Part shown: positions 7,397-15,204 of the stretch, one piece after another | How positions within the stretch are numbered: position 1 is the stretch's first letter | How the letters are laid out: every line of letters begins with the position of its first letter | Program-made: the position numbers and the translations under genes | NCBI RefSeq assembly: GCF_009734405.1 | Contig: NZ_CP046453.1 | Location: forward strand, 62,001 to 126,000 | Direction: 5' to 3' | Origin: Corynebacterium comes | GTDB lineage: Bacteria > Actinomycetota > Actinomycetes > Mycobacteriales > Mycobacteriaceae | Length of the DNA: 64,000 bases | Notes under the pieces: model-generated | Told to the model about the DNA's origin: nothing | What the model saw: the letters and a program-made list of their open reading frames with translations, nothing else | The model's database searches: none

Positions 7397-8944
7397 ATGA
7401 GCAAGGACTTCATCCCTTTCACTGGCCAGGAGTACCTGGACAGCCTCAACGATGACCGTGAAGTGTGGATCTACGGCGAGCGGGTGGAGAATGTCACCGA
7501 GCATCCGGCGTTCCGAAACTCCGCCAGAATGATTGCGCGAATGTACGATGCGCTTCATGATCCGGCGCGAAAGGACATCCTGACCGTCCCCACTGAATGG
7601 GGTGGCTACACCCACCGCTTCTTCCGTGCCGCCGAGAGCGCCGAGGAGCAGCTCGCATCCCGCGACGCCATCGCCGAGTGGCAGAAGATCGCCTGGGGCT
7701 GGATGGGCCGTTCCCCCGACTACAAGGGCTGCTTCCTGGGCACACTGGGAGCAAACGCCGAGTTCTACCGCGGCTATGAGGACAACGCCCGCAACTGGTA
7801 CCGCAAGGCGCAGGAGAAGACCTACTACATCAACCACGCCATCATGAACCCGCCCGTCGACCGCGGTTCGGGCCCGGATGCCGGCAAGGACGTCTTCATC
7901 CGCGTGACCAAGGAGGATGAGAACGGCATCTACGTCACCGGCGCAAAGGTCGTGGCCACGGGTTCCGCCCTGACGCACTACACTTTCGTCGGCCACGTGG
8001 GCCAGGTCGCCATCCAGGACCCGGCGTACTCCCCGGTGTTCATCATGCCCACCAACTCCCCGGGCGTGAAGCTCCTGTGCCGCGTCTCCAACGAGCAGCG
8101 CGCAGCCGTCCTGGGCAGCCCCTTCGATTACCCGCTCTCCTCCCGCCTCGACGAGAACGACGCCATCCTCGTCCTGGACAACGTGTTCGTCCCGTGGGAG
8201 AACGTCTTCATCCACAACGACCTTGAGCAGGCCAACCGCTACAACATCCACTCCGGCTACCTTGAGCGGGCCTCTCTCCACGGCTGCACCCGCTTCGCGG
8301 TGAAGATGGACTTCCTCGTCGGTCTGCTGACCAAGGCACTCGAGGTTACCGGCGCGGACCAGTTCCACGGCGTGAAGTCCCAGCTAGGCGAGGTCATCGC
8401 CTGGCGCAACACCTTCTGGGCGCTTTCTGACGCCATGGCAAAGTCCGCCGTGCCGTGGAAGGACGGGATGATCCAGCCGGATCCCCAGCACGCCGGCGCC
8501 TACCGGGTGATGAACCAGCTGGCCATGCCGAAGATCAAGAACATCATCGAGCAGATCGTCGCCTCCGGTCTGATCTACCTCAACTCCCACGCGGTGGACT
8601 TCCAGACCCCCGAGATCCGTGGCTACCTGGACACCTACCTCCGCGGTTCCGACGGCATCGACTCCGTCGAGCGCGTCAAGGTGATGAAGATGCTCTGGGA
8701 CGCCATAGGCACCGAATTCGGCTCCCGCCACGAGCTCTACGAGATCAACTACATCGGTTCCAACGACGTCACCCGCCAGACCAACCTCTTCGGAGCCATG
8801 GGCAACGGAACCCTGCAGTACTGCAAGGACTTCGCCCAGGCCGCGATGGACGAGTACGACCTCGACGGCTGGACCGTTCCGGATCTGGTCAACAACGACG
8901 ACGTCAGCGTCCTGAAGTCCCGTTCACTCGCGAATCTGGTCTAG
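7397..8944 (+). CDS. HpaB-type FADH2-dependent aromatic hydroxylase
   Basis: A 515-residue protein of the 4-hydroxyphenylacetate 3-monooxygenase large-subunit family, which uses reduced flavin from a partner reductase to hydroxylate phenolic rings in the cytoplasm. The family opening (FTGQEYLDSLNDDREVWIYG) is clear and the acyl-CoA-dehydrogenase-like fold continues to the end (GSRHELYEINYIGSN). The ATG at 7397 follows GAAGGAG; an earlier ATG at 7352 adds an unrelated 15 residues. A flavin reductase is encoded downstream at 14608. As first gene of the operon it probably carries out ring ortho-hydroxylation before extradiol cleavage by the next gene product. Relatives act on 4-hydroxyphenylacetate, phenol, chlorophenols and pyridine derivatives, so the substrate cannot be read from sequence alone. 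Confidence 0.88.
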   Translation: MSKDFIPFTGQEYLDSLNDDREVWIYGERVENVTEHPAFRNSARMIARMYDALHDPARKDILTVPTEWGGYTHRFFRAAESAEEQLASRDAIAEWQKIAWGWMGRSPDYKGCFLGTLGANAEFYRGYEDNARNWYRKAQEKTYYINHAIMNPPVDRGSGPDAGKDVFIRVTKEDENGIYVTGAKVVATGSALTHYTFVGHVGQVAIQDPAYSPVFIMPTNSPGVKLLCRVSNEQRAAVLGSPFDYPLSSRLDENDAILVLDNVFVPWENVFIHNDLEQANRYNIHSGYLERASLHGCTRFAVKMDFLVGLLTKALEVTGADQFHGVKSQLGEVIAWRNTFWALSDAMAKSAVPWKDGMIQPDPQHAGAYRVMNQLAMPKIKNIIEQIVASGLIYLNSHAVDFQTPEIRGYLDTYLRGSDGIDSVERVKVMKMLWDAIGTEFGSRHELYEINYIGSNDVTRQTNLFGAMGNGTLQYCKDFAQAAMDEYDLDGWTVPDLVNNDDVSVLKSRSLANLV

Positions 8945-8959
8945 GAGGAGAGCACAACC

Positions 8960-9895
8960 ATGGCACGAGCAGTGGAATGCGCCCAGGTGTCGTACGCGGC
9001 ACCGGACCTGGAGGAGGCGGAGCGTTTCCTCACCGCCTTCGGATTCGCCCGCATCCCGGAGAGCACCGACGAGGTCCTCTACATGCGCGGCACCAACGAT
9101 CAGCATCACATTCACGTGACGCATCTGGCGGAGAAGCAGCGTTTCCTCGGCGCGACCATCGAGGTGGAGAGCCGCGCTGACCTGGAGGAACTCGCTGCGC
9201 TGGAGGGATCCTCTGAGATCACGGAATCGGAGGAGCCCGGCGGGGGACAGGTCGTGCTCATGCACACTCCCGACGGTATTCCGATCCGGGCCATTCACGG
9301 CCGCGCCAAGGCCGAGCCCCTGGAGGACCGCGAGCCCTTCCGGTTCAACAACCTCAGCGATAAGCAGCGCGTCGGCGACTCGGTCCGCATCAAGCAGGGC
9401 CCGTGCACCGTCAACCGCCTGGGGCACTTCGTCCTCCACGTGAGCAACCACGACGAGACTGTCGCCTGGTTCAAGGAACGCTTCAACTTCCTGGACTCCG
9501 ACTACTTCGTCCCGCCGGGGGAGGAGGGCCCGATCGTGGGTACCTTCCTGCGGCTTGATCGTGGGGACGAGCTCGTCGACCACCACTTCATGCTCGTCCT
9601 CCAGTCCGACTGGGTGGGAGTTCACCACTCCGCCTTCGAGGTCCTGGACCTGGATGCCGTGATGTCCGCGCACGACCACCTCATCGCCGAGGGCTTCACC
9701 TCCGACGTCGGAGTCGGCCGGCATCTGCTCGGAAGCCAGATCTTCGACTACTGGAAGGATCCCTTCGGTTTCCGGATCGAGCACTACACCGACGGTGACG
9801 TGGTCAACGCCGATCATGTCCCCACCAGGTTCAATGGCACCGCCAGTGACACCACCCAATGGGGTAACCGTCCGCCGCTGGAGTTCTTCCAATGA
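8960..9895 (+). CDS. Extradiol (meta-cleavage) dioxygenase, VOC superfamily
   Basis: This 311-residue protein has two vicinal-oxygen-chelate modules, the architecture of type I extradiol dioxygenases. The likely Fe(II) or Mn(II) ligands are His156 in RLGHFVLHVSNH, His222 or His223 in VHHSAFEVLDLD, and Glu274 in FRIEHYTDGD; spacing resembles actinobacterial homoprotocatechuate 2,3-dioxygenase. It would insert O2 next to a catecholic diol or aminophenol-like pair made by the upstream hydroxylase, giving a muconic semialdehyde. The ATG follows GGAGGAGAGCACAACC. Its last codons overlap the next gene by 4 bp (ATGA). Residues 1-120 form the non-catalytic module. Confidence 0.88.
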   Translation: MARAVECAQVSYAAPDLEEAERFLTAFGFARIPESTDEVLYMRGTNDQHHIHVTHLAEKQRFLGATIEVESRADLEELAALEGSSEITESEEPGGGQVVLMHTPDGIPIRAIHGRAKAEPLEDREPFRFNNLSDKQRVGDSVRIKQGPCTVNRLGHFVLHVSNHDETVAWFKERFNFLDSDYFVPPGEEGPIVGTFLRLDRGDELVDHHFMLVLQSDWVGVHHSAFEVLDLDAVMSAHDHLIAEGFTSDVGVGRHLLGSQIFDYWKDPFGFRIEHYTDGDVVNADHVPTRFNGTASDTTQWGNRPPLEFFQ

Positions 9896-10596
9896 CAATC
9901 AGCAACGAAACCCGCGCCCATCTGCAGCAGGCCGGCACACCGAATGTGGCGAACCGACTCCTCAGGAGAGGTTTCCGCAACGTGGTCATGCACGGCATTG
10001 CACCCCTGAAGCAGGACCAGCCCAAGCTCATCGGGGAGGCCTTCACGCTCCGGTTCATCCCGGCACGGGAAGACCTTGACTCGATGAAGAACTACGGGCT
10101 GGAGAGCAACCTGCATCGCCGCGCCATCGAGGAATGCCCCCCGGAGAAGGTGCTGGTCATCGACGCTTTCGATGACACCAGGGCATCTGCGATGGGTGAC
10201 ATGATGGCCCGGCGCCTGGCGCATCGGGGGGCTGCCGGGGTGGTCACCAACGGTGGCTTCCGCGACGCCGGCGGCATCCTCGAGACGGGATTGCCGTGCT
10301 ACCACCGTCAGTCGGCCGTCCCTGCCACCCCGATCCACCTGCACCCGATCGCCATTGACGAGCCCGTCGGGGTGGGCGGAGTGGCGGTGTATCCCGGTGA
10401 CGTCATCTTCGGCGACGACGACGGTGTGGTGGTCATCCCCGCTGATGTCGCCGCAGAGGTTGCCGCCGAGGCCGCCGACGACGCAGCGTACGAAGTCTTC
10501 GCCGCCGAGAAGATAAACCAGGGGAGCACGCTCTTCGAGGTCTTCCCGGCGACCGAGGCCAGCTACCGAGAATTCAACGAGCAAAGGAATCAGTGA
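9892..10596 (+). CDS. RraA-like / HMG-CHA aldolase family protein
   Basis: A 234-residue member of the RraA/methyltransferase-like fold. Enzymes of this family are class II pyruvate aldolases (4-hydroxy-4-methyl-2-oxoglutarate or 4-carboxy-4-hydroxy-2-oxoadipate) with oxaloacetate decarboxylase side activity; others are RNase E inhibitors or unknown. The core GVVTNGGFRDAGGI contains the Arg-Asp pair used for substrate and metal binding, and GDDDGVVVIP is the usual C-terminal block. The acidic residue often found two or three positions after RD is glycine here, so aldolase activity is not certain. Position directly after the ring-cleavage dioxygenase, with a 4-bp overlap, suggests a lower-pathway lyase that yields pyruvate. 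Confidence 0.78.
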   Translation: MTISNETRAHLQQAGTPNVANRLLRRGFRNVVMHGIAPLKQDQPKLIGEAFTLRFIPAREDLDSMKNYGLESNLHRRAIEECPPEKVLVIDAFDDTRASAMGDMMARRLAHRGAAGVVTNGGFRDAGGILETGLPCYHRQSAVPATPIHLHPIAIDEPVGVGGVAVYPGDVIFGDDDGVVVIPADVAAEVAAEAADDAAYEVFAAEKINQGSTLFEVFPATEASYREFNEQRNQ

Positions 10597-10599
10597 ATC

Positions 10600-11028
10600 A
10601 TGGACAACCTCATACTCAGCGCAGAGTCCCTGGAGAAGCTGGTCCACGAAGCGGACATCCGTGACGAGGACTGGCTCGACTTCCCGGAGTACGGCTTCAA
10701 GCAGTACTTCCTGCACAAGAACCCGGAGACCGGCGCCTCCATCGCCCTGCTCAGGTACGAGAAGGGCGGGAACATCCCCGTCAAGCACACCCACGCCTCG
10801 AATCAGTTCATGTACTGCCTGGAGGGCGACTACGAGTACACCGACTCGAACCTCCGGCTGAAGCCAGGCTCCTTCTACATGAACCCGAAGGATCACCCGC
10901 ACGGCCCGACGCTCGCCCACGAGCCCAGCCTCCTCATCGAGATCTACGACGGGCCGCACTACTACGAAAAGCCCGAGTACCACACCGATGAGACCATCGG
11001 TGACTTCATCGCCGACGAGAAGAACTGA
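10600..11028 (+). CDS. Cupin-domain protein
   Basis: A 142-residue single-domain cupin. Motif 1 is KHTHASNQFMYCLEGDYEY (around residues 65-83), giving a His-x-His pair and a glutamate, and motif 2 is PKDHPHGPTL with one or two further His, so a mononuclear metal site is likely. Tyr and acidic residues are abundant near the C terminus (YDGPHYYEKPEYH). Small cupins in aromatic pathways serve as dioxygenases, isomerases or decarboxylases. Here it lies between the aldolase-like and aldehyde dehydrogenase genes, with gaps of 3 and 11 bp, so it is surely co-transcribed. The sequence does not indicate which reaction it performs. Confidence 0.8.
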   Translation: MDNLILSAESLEKLVHEADIRDEDWLDFPEYGFKQYFLHKNPETGASIALLRYEKGGNIPVKHTHASNQFMYCLEGDYEYTDSNLRLKPGSFYMNPKDHPHGPTLAHEPSLLIEIYDGPHYYEKPEYHTDETIGDFIADEKN

Positions 11029-11039
11029 GGAAACAGCAC

Positions 11040-12593
11040 ATGACCACCGCAATCAAGCAGCGTTTCGACACCGCCGAGGTTCTGCAGAAGTTCGGCCTGG
11101 ACCAGATCCACCCCGGCACCTACTCCTCCGCCACCGGCTGGGTCGGCGGAGACGACCGACCGGTCATTGACGCCGAGTGCCCCGCCGACGGCGAGATCGT
11201 CGCCCAGATCTCCGCCTCGGAGGAGTCCGACTGGGAGGCCGTCATCGCCAACGCCGTCGCGGTGCAGAAGAAGTGGCGGGACGTGCCCGCCCCGCGTCGC
11301 GGTGAGTTCATCCGCCGTATCGGTCAGCTCATCGAGGAGAACCACGATGATCTCGCCGCCATCGTCGCCCTGGACACCGGCAAGTCCATCGCGGAGTCGA
11401 AGAGCGAGCTCAAGGAGTCCATCGACATGGCAGGCCTGGCAGCCGGCCAGTCCCGCATGATGTACGGCTACACCCAGCAGTCGCAGCGTCCGGACCACCG
11501 CATGTACGACCAGTACCATCCGCTCGGCGTCGTCGGCATCATCTCCGCCTACAACTTCCCGGCCAACGTGTGGGCCCAGAACGGTTTCCTGGCCGCCATC
11601 GGCGGCAACACCGTCATCTGGAAGCCGAGCCCCAAGGTTCCGCTCACCGCCATCGCCCTCCAGCAGCTGGTCAACCAGGCTGCAGAGGAGTTCGACGCCC
11701 AGGGTGTGTTCTCCCTGTACCTGCCGGCCGAGAACGCGGCCGCCGAGCGGGTCATCACCGACCTCCGCGTCGATCTGGTCTCCTTCACCGGTTCCACCCA
11801 GGTCGGCCAGCTCGTCTCCGAGACGGTCTCCCAGACCCTGGGCCGCCGTTACCAGCTGGAGTGCTCCGGCAACAACGCCTGCATCGTCGATGAAACCGCT
11901 GATCTGGAGCTGGCTGCCCGCGCCCTCACCTTCGGCACCGTCGGCACCACCGGACAGCGTTGCACCTCCACCCGCCGGGTCATCGCCCACGTGAGCATCG
12001 TCGACAAGCTCGTCGAGCTCATGGCGGAGGCCTTCGCGCAGATCCCGATCGGTGACCCGCGCGATCCGGGCACGATGGTCGGCCCGCTCATCGACAGCTC
12101 CGCGGTCGAGGACTTCAAGCTGGTCATCGAGAAGGCGGCGGCCGACGGCGCGCAGATCGCCTACGGCGGCAACGTCATCGACCGCCCCGGCCTGTACGTC
12201 GAGCCGACGATCCTGACCGGCGTCGACCCGAAGTCGTCCACCGCGCAGGAGGAGACCTTCGTCCCGATCGTCTCCGTCCTCACCTACGAGACCCTCGACG
12301 AGGCGATCCGCATCCACAACGACGTCGCCCAGGGCCTGGCATCGGGAATGCACTCGACCAACCTCACCAACATCGAGACCTTCCTGTCCGCCCGCGGCTC
12401 CGACTGCGGCATCGTGCGCATCAACATGGGCACCACCGGCGCCGACATCGGCGCAGCCTTCGGCGGCGAGAAGGAGACCGGCGGCGGCCGCACCGCCGGC
12501 TCGGACTCCTGGAAGGGCTTCATGCGCCGCCAGTCCGTCTGCGTCAACTGGGGCGGCAAGAGCCCCTGGGACAACCAGATCACCTTCAACTGA
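11040..12593 (+). CDS. Aldehyde dehydrogenase, probably semialdehyde-oxidising
   Basis: A 517-residue NAD(P)+-dependent aldehyde dehydrogenase. The cofactor loop is FTGSTQVGQL, the general base is Glu274 in LECSGNN, and the nucleophile is Cys308 in GTTGQRCTSTRR. Full length for the family. The motif surrounding the nucleophile and the IISAYNFPANVW segment resemble the ALDH7-like branch that acts on semialdehydes. In a meta-cleavage operon the expected substrate is the ring-opened semialdehyde, as for 2-hydroxymuconate or 2-aminomuconate semialdehyde dehydrogenases. GAGGAAACAGC upstream is a reasonable ribosome site. Confidence 0.88.
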   Translation: MTTAIKQRFDTAEVLQKFGLDQIHPGTYSSATGWVGGDDRPVIDAECPADGEIVAQISASEESDWEAVIANAVAVQKKWRDVPAPRRGEFIRRIGQLIEENHDDLAAIVALDTGKSIAESKSELKESIDMAGLAAGQSRMMYGYTQQSQRPDHRMYDQYHPLGVVGIISAYNFPANVWAQNGFLAAIGGNTVIWKPSPKVPLTAIALQQLVNQAAEEFDAQGVFSLYLPAENAAAERVITDLRVDLVSFTGSTQVGQLVSETVSQTLGRRYQLECSGNNACIVDETADLELAARALTFGTVGTTGQRCTSTRRVIAHVSIVDKLVELMAEAFAQIPIGDPRDPGTMVGPLIDSSAVEDFKLVIEKAAADGAQIAYGGNVIDRPGLYVEPTILTGVDPKSSTAQEETFVPIVSVLTYETLDEAIRIHNDVAQGLASGMHSTNLTNIETFLSARGSDCGIVRINMGTTGADIGAAFGGEKETGGGRTAGSDSWKGFMRRQSVCVNWGGKSPWDNQITFN

Positions 12594-12634
12594 CCCGCAC
12601 ACCCCCAACTCCACTTCAGAAGACAGGAATCACC

Positions 12635-13054
12635 ATGAGCACCGCCACCACCATGAAGAAGACCCGCATCATCTCCCCCGACGTCCGCGAGCCCGCCGAG
12701 CGCATGTGGTCCAACTGCCTGCGTATCGACGACCAGATCTTCGTCTCCGGCCTGACCGCCCGCGGTTCGGACGGCCAGACCATCGACGGTGACAACGAAT
12801 TCGACCAGGCCAAGGTGGTGTTCACCAAGATCAAGAACCTGGTCGAAGAGGCCGGCGCCCAGATGGACGACGTGGTCAAGATGACCATCTACGTCACGAA
12901 CATGGCAGAGAACCACCAGGTCTGGAAGGCGCGCCAGGAGTTCTTCACCGGCAACTTCCCGGCCTGCACCCTCGTTGAAGTTTCCGCGCTGGCCAAGCCC
13001 GAGATCCTCCTGGAGATCGAGGCCATCGCCATTGCCGGGGCGTCCTCCAAGTAA
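12635..13054 (+). CDS. RidA/YjgF-family protein, possible aminomuconate deaminase
   Basis: This 139-residue protein has the RidA (YjgF/YER057c) fold: an FVSGLTARGSDG strand-turn near residue 36, a central helix, and VEVSALAKPEILLEIEAIAI at the end. Archetypal RidA has an Arg in a PARxxVxV motif that binds imine acids; here the same place reads PACTLVEV, so this is not a canonical RidA. 2-Aminomuconate deaminases of 2-aminophenol and nitrobenzoate pathways are RidA-fold proteins lying next to a semialdehyde dehydrogenase, which is exactly this gene's position. Release of ammonium from a ring-derived enamine acid is therefore the leading inference. Confidence 0.82.
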   Translation: MSTATTMKKTRIISPDVREPAERMWSNCLRIDDQIFVSGLTARGSDGQTIDGDNEFDQAKVVFTKIKNLVEEAGAQMDDVVKMTIYVTNMAENHQVWKARQEFFTGNFPACTLVEVSALAKPEILLEIEAIAIAGASSK

Positions 13055-13091
13055 CAACCCCCCACCCCTCACACAAAGACGAGGACATAAC

Positions 13092-14564
13092 ATGTCTCTT
13101 CGCTATCCGGACGGCAACGCCGTCGCCACCGAATCCATCGACAGCTCGCTCGCGGCGGCCGCAGAGGACCACGCACTGGTGCGTGTCCCCCAGGAAGAGC
13201 GGAAGAGCGGCTGGTTCCTGGCACTGAGCCCGGTTTCCGTGGCCACCGCGCTGGTCATCTTCGCCATCGGCGGCTTCGCCGTCGTCCTCGCCGGCTTCAA
13301 GATCGGTCTGGTCACCGGACTGGTTATCGCGGTCATCGGAGCCGTGCTGGGCAAGACCTTGTCCATGATCGCCTTCCAGTCGGGGGTCTCCAGTACCATC
13401 ACCTCGCGGTTCTTCGGTTTCGGCCAGAAGGGATCCGTCTTCGGGTCGGCGATCTTCGCCTTCATGATCATCGGCTTCCTTGCCATGGAGTCAGCGCTCC
13501 TCTACGAGGGCACTCTGCTCATGTTCGGCTGGTCCGACAACTGGACAACGCGGATCCTGCTCTACGGAGCTCTCACCCTCGCCTGGATCGCACTGGCGAT
13601 CTTCGGTCTCAAGGTCGCACTGCGCTCGTCCCTGATCATGACGGTGATCACCCTGGCCGTCGCGATCTACATGGTCATCTACATCTACGTCATCCAGGGC
13701 AACAACCCGATGGATGTCTTCAACTACCCCGGCGTCGTCGAGGGTGGCTTCTGGGCGAAGTTCACCGCGGCCTTCGGCGTCATGGGCGCCACGGCCGGAA
13801 CCATCTCCCTGGTCACCATGGACTTCGCCCGCTATGCCCGCACCCAGCGGGATGTGACGATCCTCGCGATGGCTGGGCCGCTCGTCCAGAACATCCTCAT
13901 GGTGGTCCTCGGCTCGCTCATCGTCATCGGCGGCATGCCCCAGGTCATCGACTACCTCATGGCCCGCGACGCCGGTCTCACCCCGGAGGCGGCCGCCGCA
14001 GCTGCCGGCGGGTTCGTGATGAGCAACACCGGCGCCTTCTTCGTCATCTTCGCCGGCTGGATCGGCTTCCTCACCATCTACGCCTCGCAGGCGAAGGCAC
14101 AGGCGATCAACGCCTACTCCGGCTCATTGTCTCTGGTGAACATGATCGACGCCCTCACCGGCTGGAGTCCGGGCCGTGCCGTCATGGTGGTCGTCGCCAA
14201 CATCATCGGGCTGATGATGATCGGTGGCGGAATCCTCCACCAGTTCGCCGCCTACCTGGCCTACCTGGGCTGCTGGACCCTGGCGATGAGCGCGATCATG
14301 ATCGCCGACTACTTCTTCGTCCGCCGTCACATCAAGGTCCACGACTTCGACCGGGTGGAGAACTGGAACTGGGCCGGTCTGGTCACGCTCGTCATCGCCA
14401 GCGTCATCGGCATGCTGCTGATGTTCTCCGGCATCTTCTCCCTCGGTTTCATCGTCTCCGGCGCCCTCGCGCTCTTCCTCTACCCGGCACTCCGGAAGGC
14501 TCTTCCGGAAGGCACCGGGACCACCTTCACATCCAAGTCCGAAGCAATGGCCGAGGCGTACTAG
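13092..14564 (+). CDS. NCS1-family permease (nucleobase/hydantoin/pyridine-type substrate)
   Basis: A 490-residue membrane transporter with about twelve hydrophobic helices and the NCS1 (cytosine-purine, hydantoin, allantoin, pyridoxine) pattern, for example AFQSGVSSTITSRFFGFGQK and a late DYFFVRRHIKVHDF. A hydrophilic 45-residue N terminus precedes helix 1. The ATG at 13092 follows ACGAGGAC. NCS1 carriers import nitrogen heterocycles by sodium or proton symport; none is known to prefer simple phenols. Its place in the middle of the operon therefore points to a nitrogen-containing ring as pathway substrate. Confidence 0.85.
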   Translation: MSLRYPDGNAVATESIDSSLAAAAEDHALVRVPQEERKSGWFLALSPVSVATALVIFAIGGFAVVLAGFKIGLVTGLVIAVIGAVLGKTLSMIAFQSGVSSTITSRFFGFGQKGSVFGSAIFAFMIIGFLAMESALLYEGTLLMFGWSDNWTTRILLYGALTLAWIALAIFGLKVALRSSLIMTVITLAVAIYMVIYIYVIQGNNPMDVFNYPGVVEGGFWAKFTAAFGVMGATAGTISLVTMDFARYARTQRDVTILAMAGPLVQNILMVVLGSLIVIGGMPQVIDYLMARDAGLTPEAAAAAAGGFVMSNTGAFFVIFAGWIGFLTIYASQAKAQAINAYSGSLSLVNMIDALTGWSPGRAVMVVVANIIGLMMIGGGILHQFAAYLAYLGCWTLAMSAIMIADYFFVRRHIKVHDFDRVENWNWAGLVTLVIASVIGMLLMFSGIFSLGFIVSGALALFLYPALRKALPEGTGTTFTSKSEAMAEAY

Positions 14565-14607
14565 CGCCCGTCCACCCCACCGCGATCAAGAATCTGAGGT
14601 GCCCGTC

Positions 14608-15177
14608 ATGACCGTCCCAACCATCTGGTCCCGCGAAATCCATGAGCCTATCTCCGAGGCAACCACGCTGACGTCCGAGGAAGCCATCCCGATGCAGCAC
14701 GACCCCCGGCAACTGCGCAACACCCTCGGGAACTTCGCCACCGGAGTCACCGTCATCACCTACGAATCTGAAGGCGCCTACTACGGTGTCACCGTCAACT
14801 CCTTCACCTCCGTGTCGATGGACCCGCCCCTCGTCCTGGTCTCCCTCATGCGGTCCTCGCGTGCCCTGACCTACCTGATGGAGCGTCCCTTCGCCGTCAA
14901 CATCCTGGGTGCGGACCAGCTGCCCACGGCCCTCCAGTTCGCCGGCAAGCCTCAGGACGGTCACCAGATCGAGTGGGTGACCGACGAGACCGCTCCGCGT
15001 CTCAACGGTTCGCTGGCCTATTTCCAGTGCACCCCCTGGGCCGGCCATGACGGCGGCGACCACATCCTGGTCCTTGGCAAGGTGCTCTCCTACGGCCAGC
15101 GTGATGACGAAGATCCCCTCGTGTTCTACCGAGGTCAGTGGAAAGAACTGGCCGAAGTAGCAGCGGACGACAAGTGA
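14608..15177 (+). CDS. Flavin reductase (HpaC-like) for the two-component monooxygenase(s)
   Basis: This 189-residue protein matches the flavin-reductase-like split-barrel domain: LRNTLGNFATGVTVIT, then YGVTVNSFTSVSMDPPLVLV, FAVNILGADQ, and the C-terminal GGDHILVLGKVL. These enzymes reduce FAD or FMN with NAD(P)H and hand it to an oxygenase by diffusion. ATG 14608 with GAGGTG seven bases upstream was preferred to the GTG at 14599. The N-terminal 30 residues before the domain are extra. It should feed the HpaB-like hydroxylase at 7397, and perhaps also the acyl-CoA-dehydrogenase-fold oxygenase immediately downstream. Confidence 0.88.
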   Translation: MTVPTIWSREIHEPISEATTLTSEEAIPMQHDPRQLRNTLGNFATGVTVITYESEGAYYGVTVNSFTSVSMDPPLVLVSLMRSSRALTYLMERPFAVNILGADQLPTALQFAGKPQDGHQIEWVTDETAPRLNGSLAYFQCTPWAGHDGGDHILVLGKVLSYGQRDDEDPLVFYRGQWKELAEVAADDK

Positions 15178-15204
15178 ATCAGTAGAAGACCAAAGGAGTA
15201 AGTC

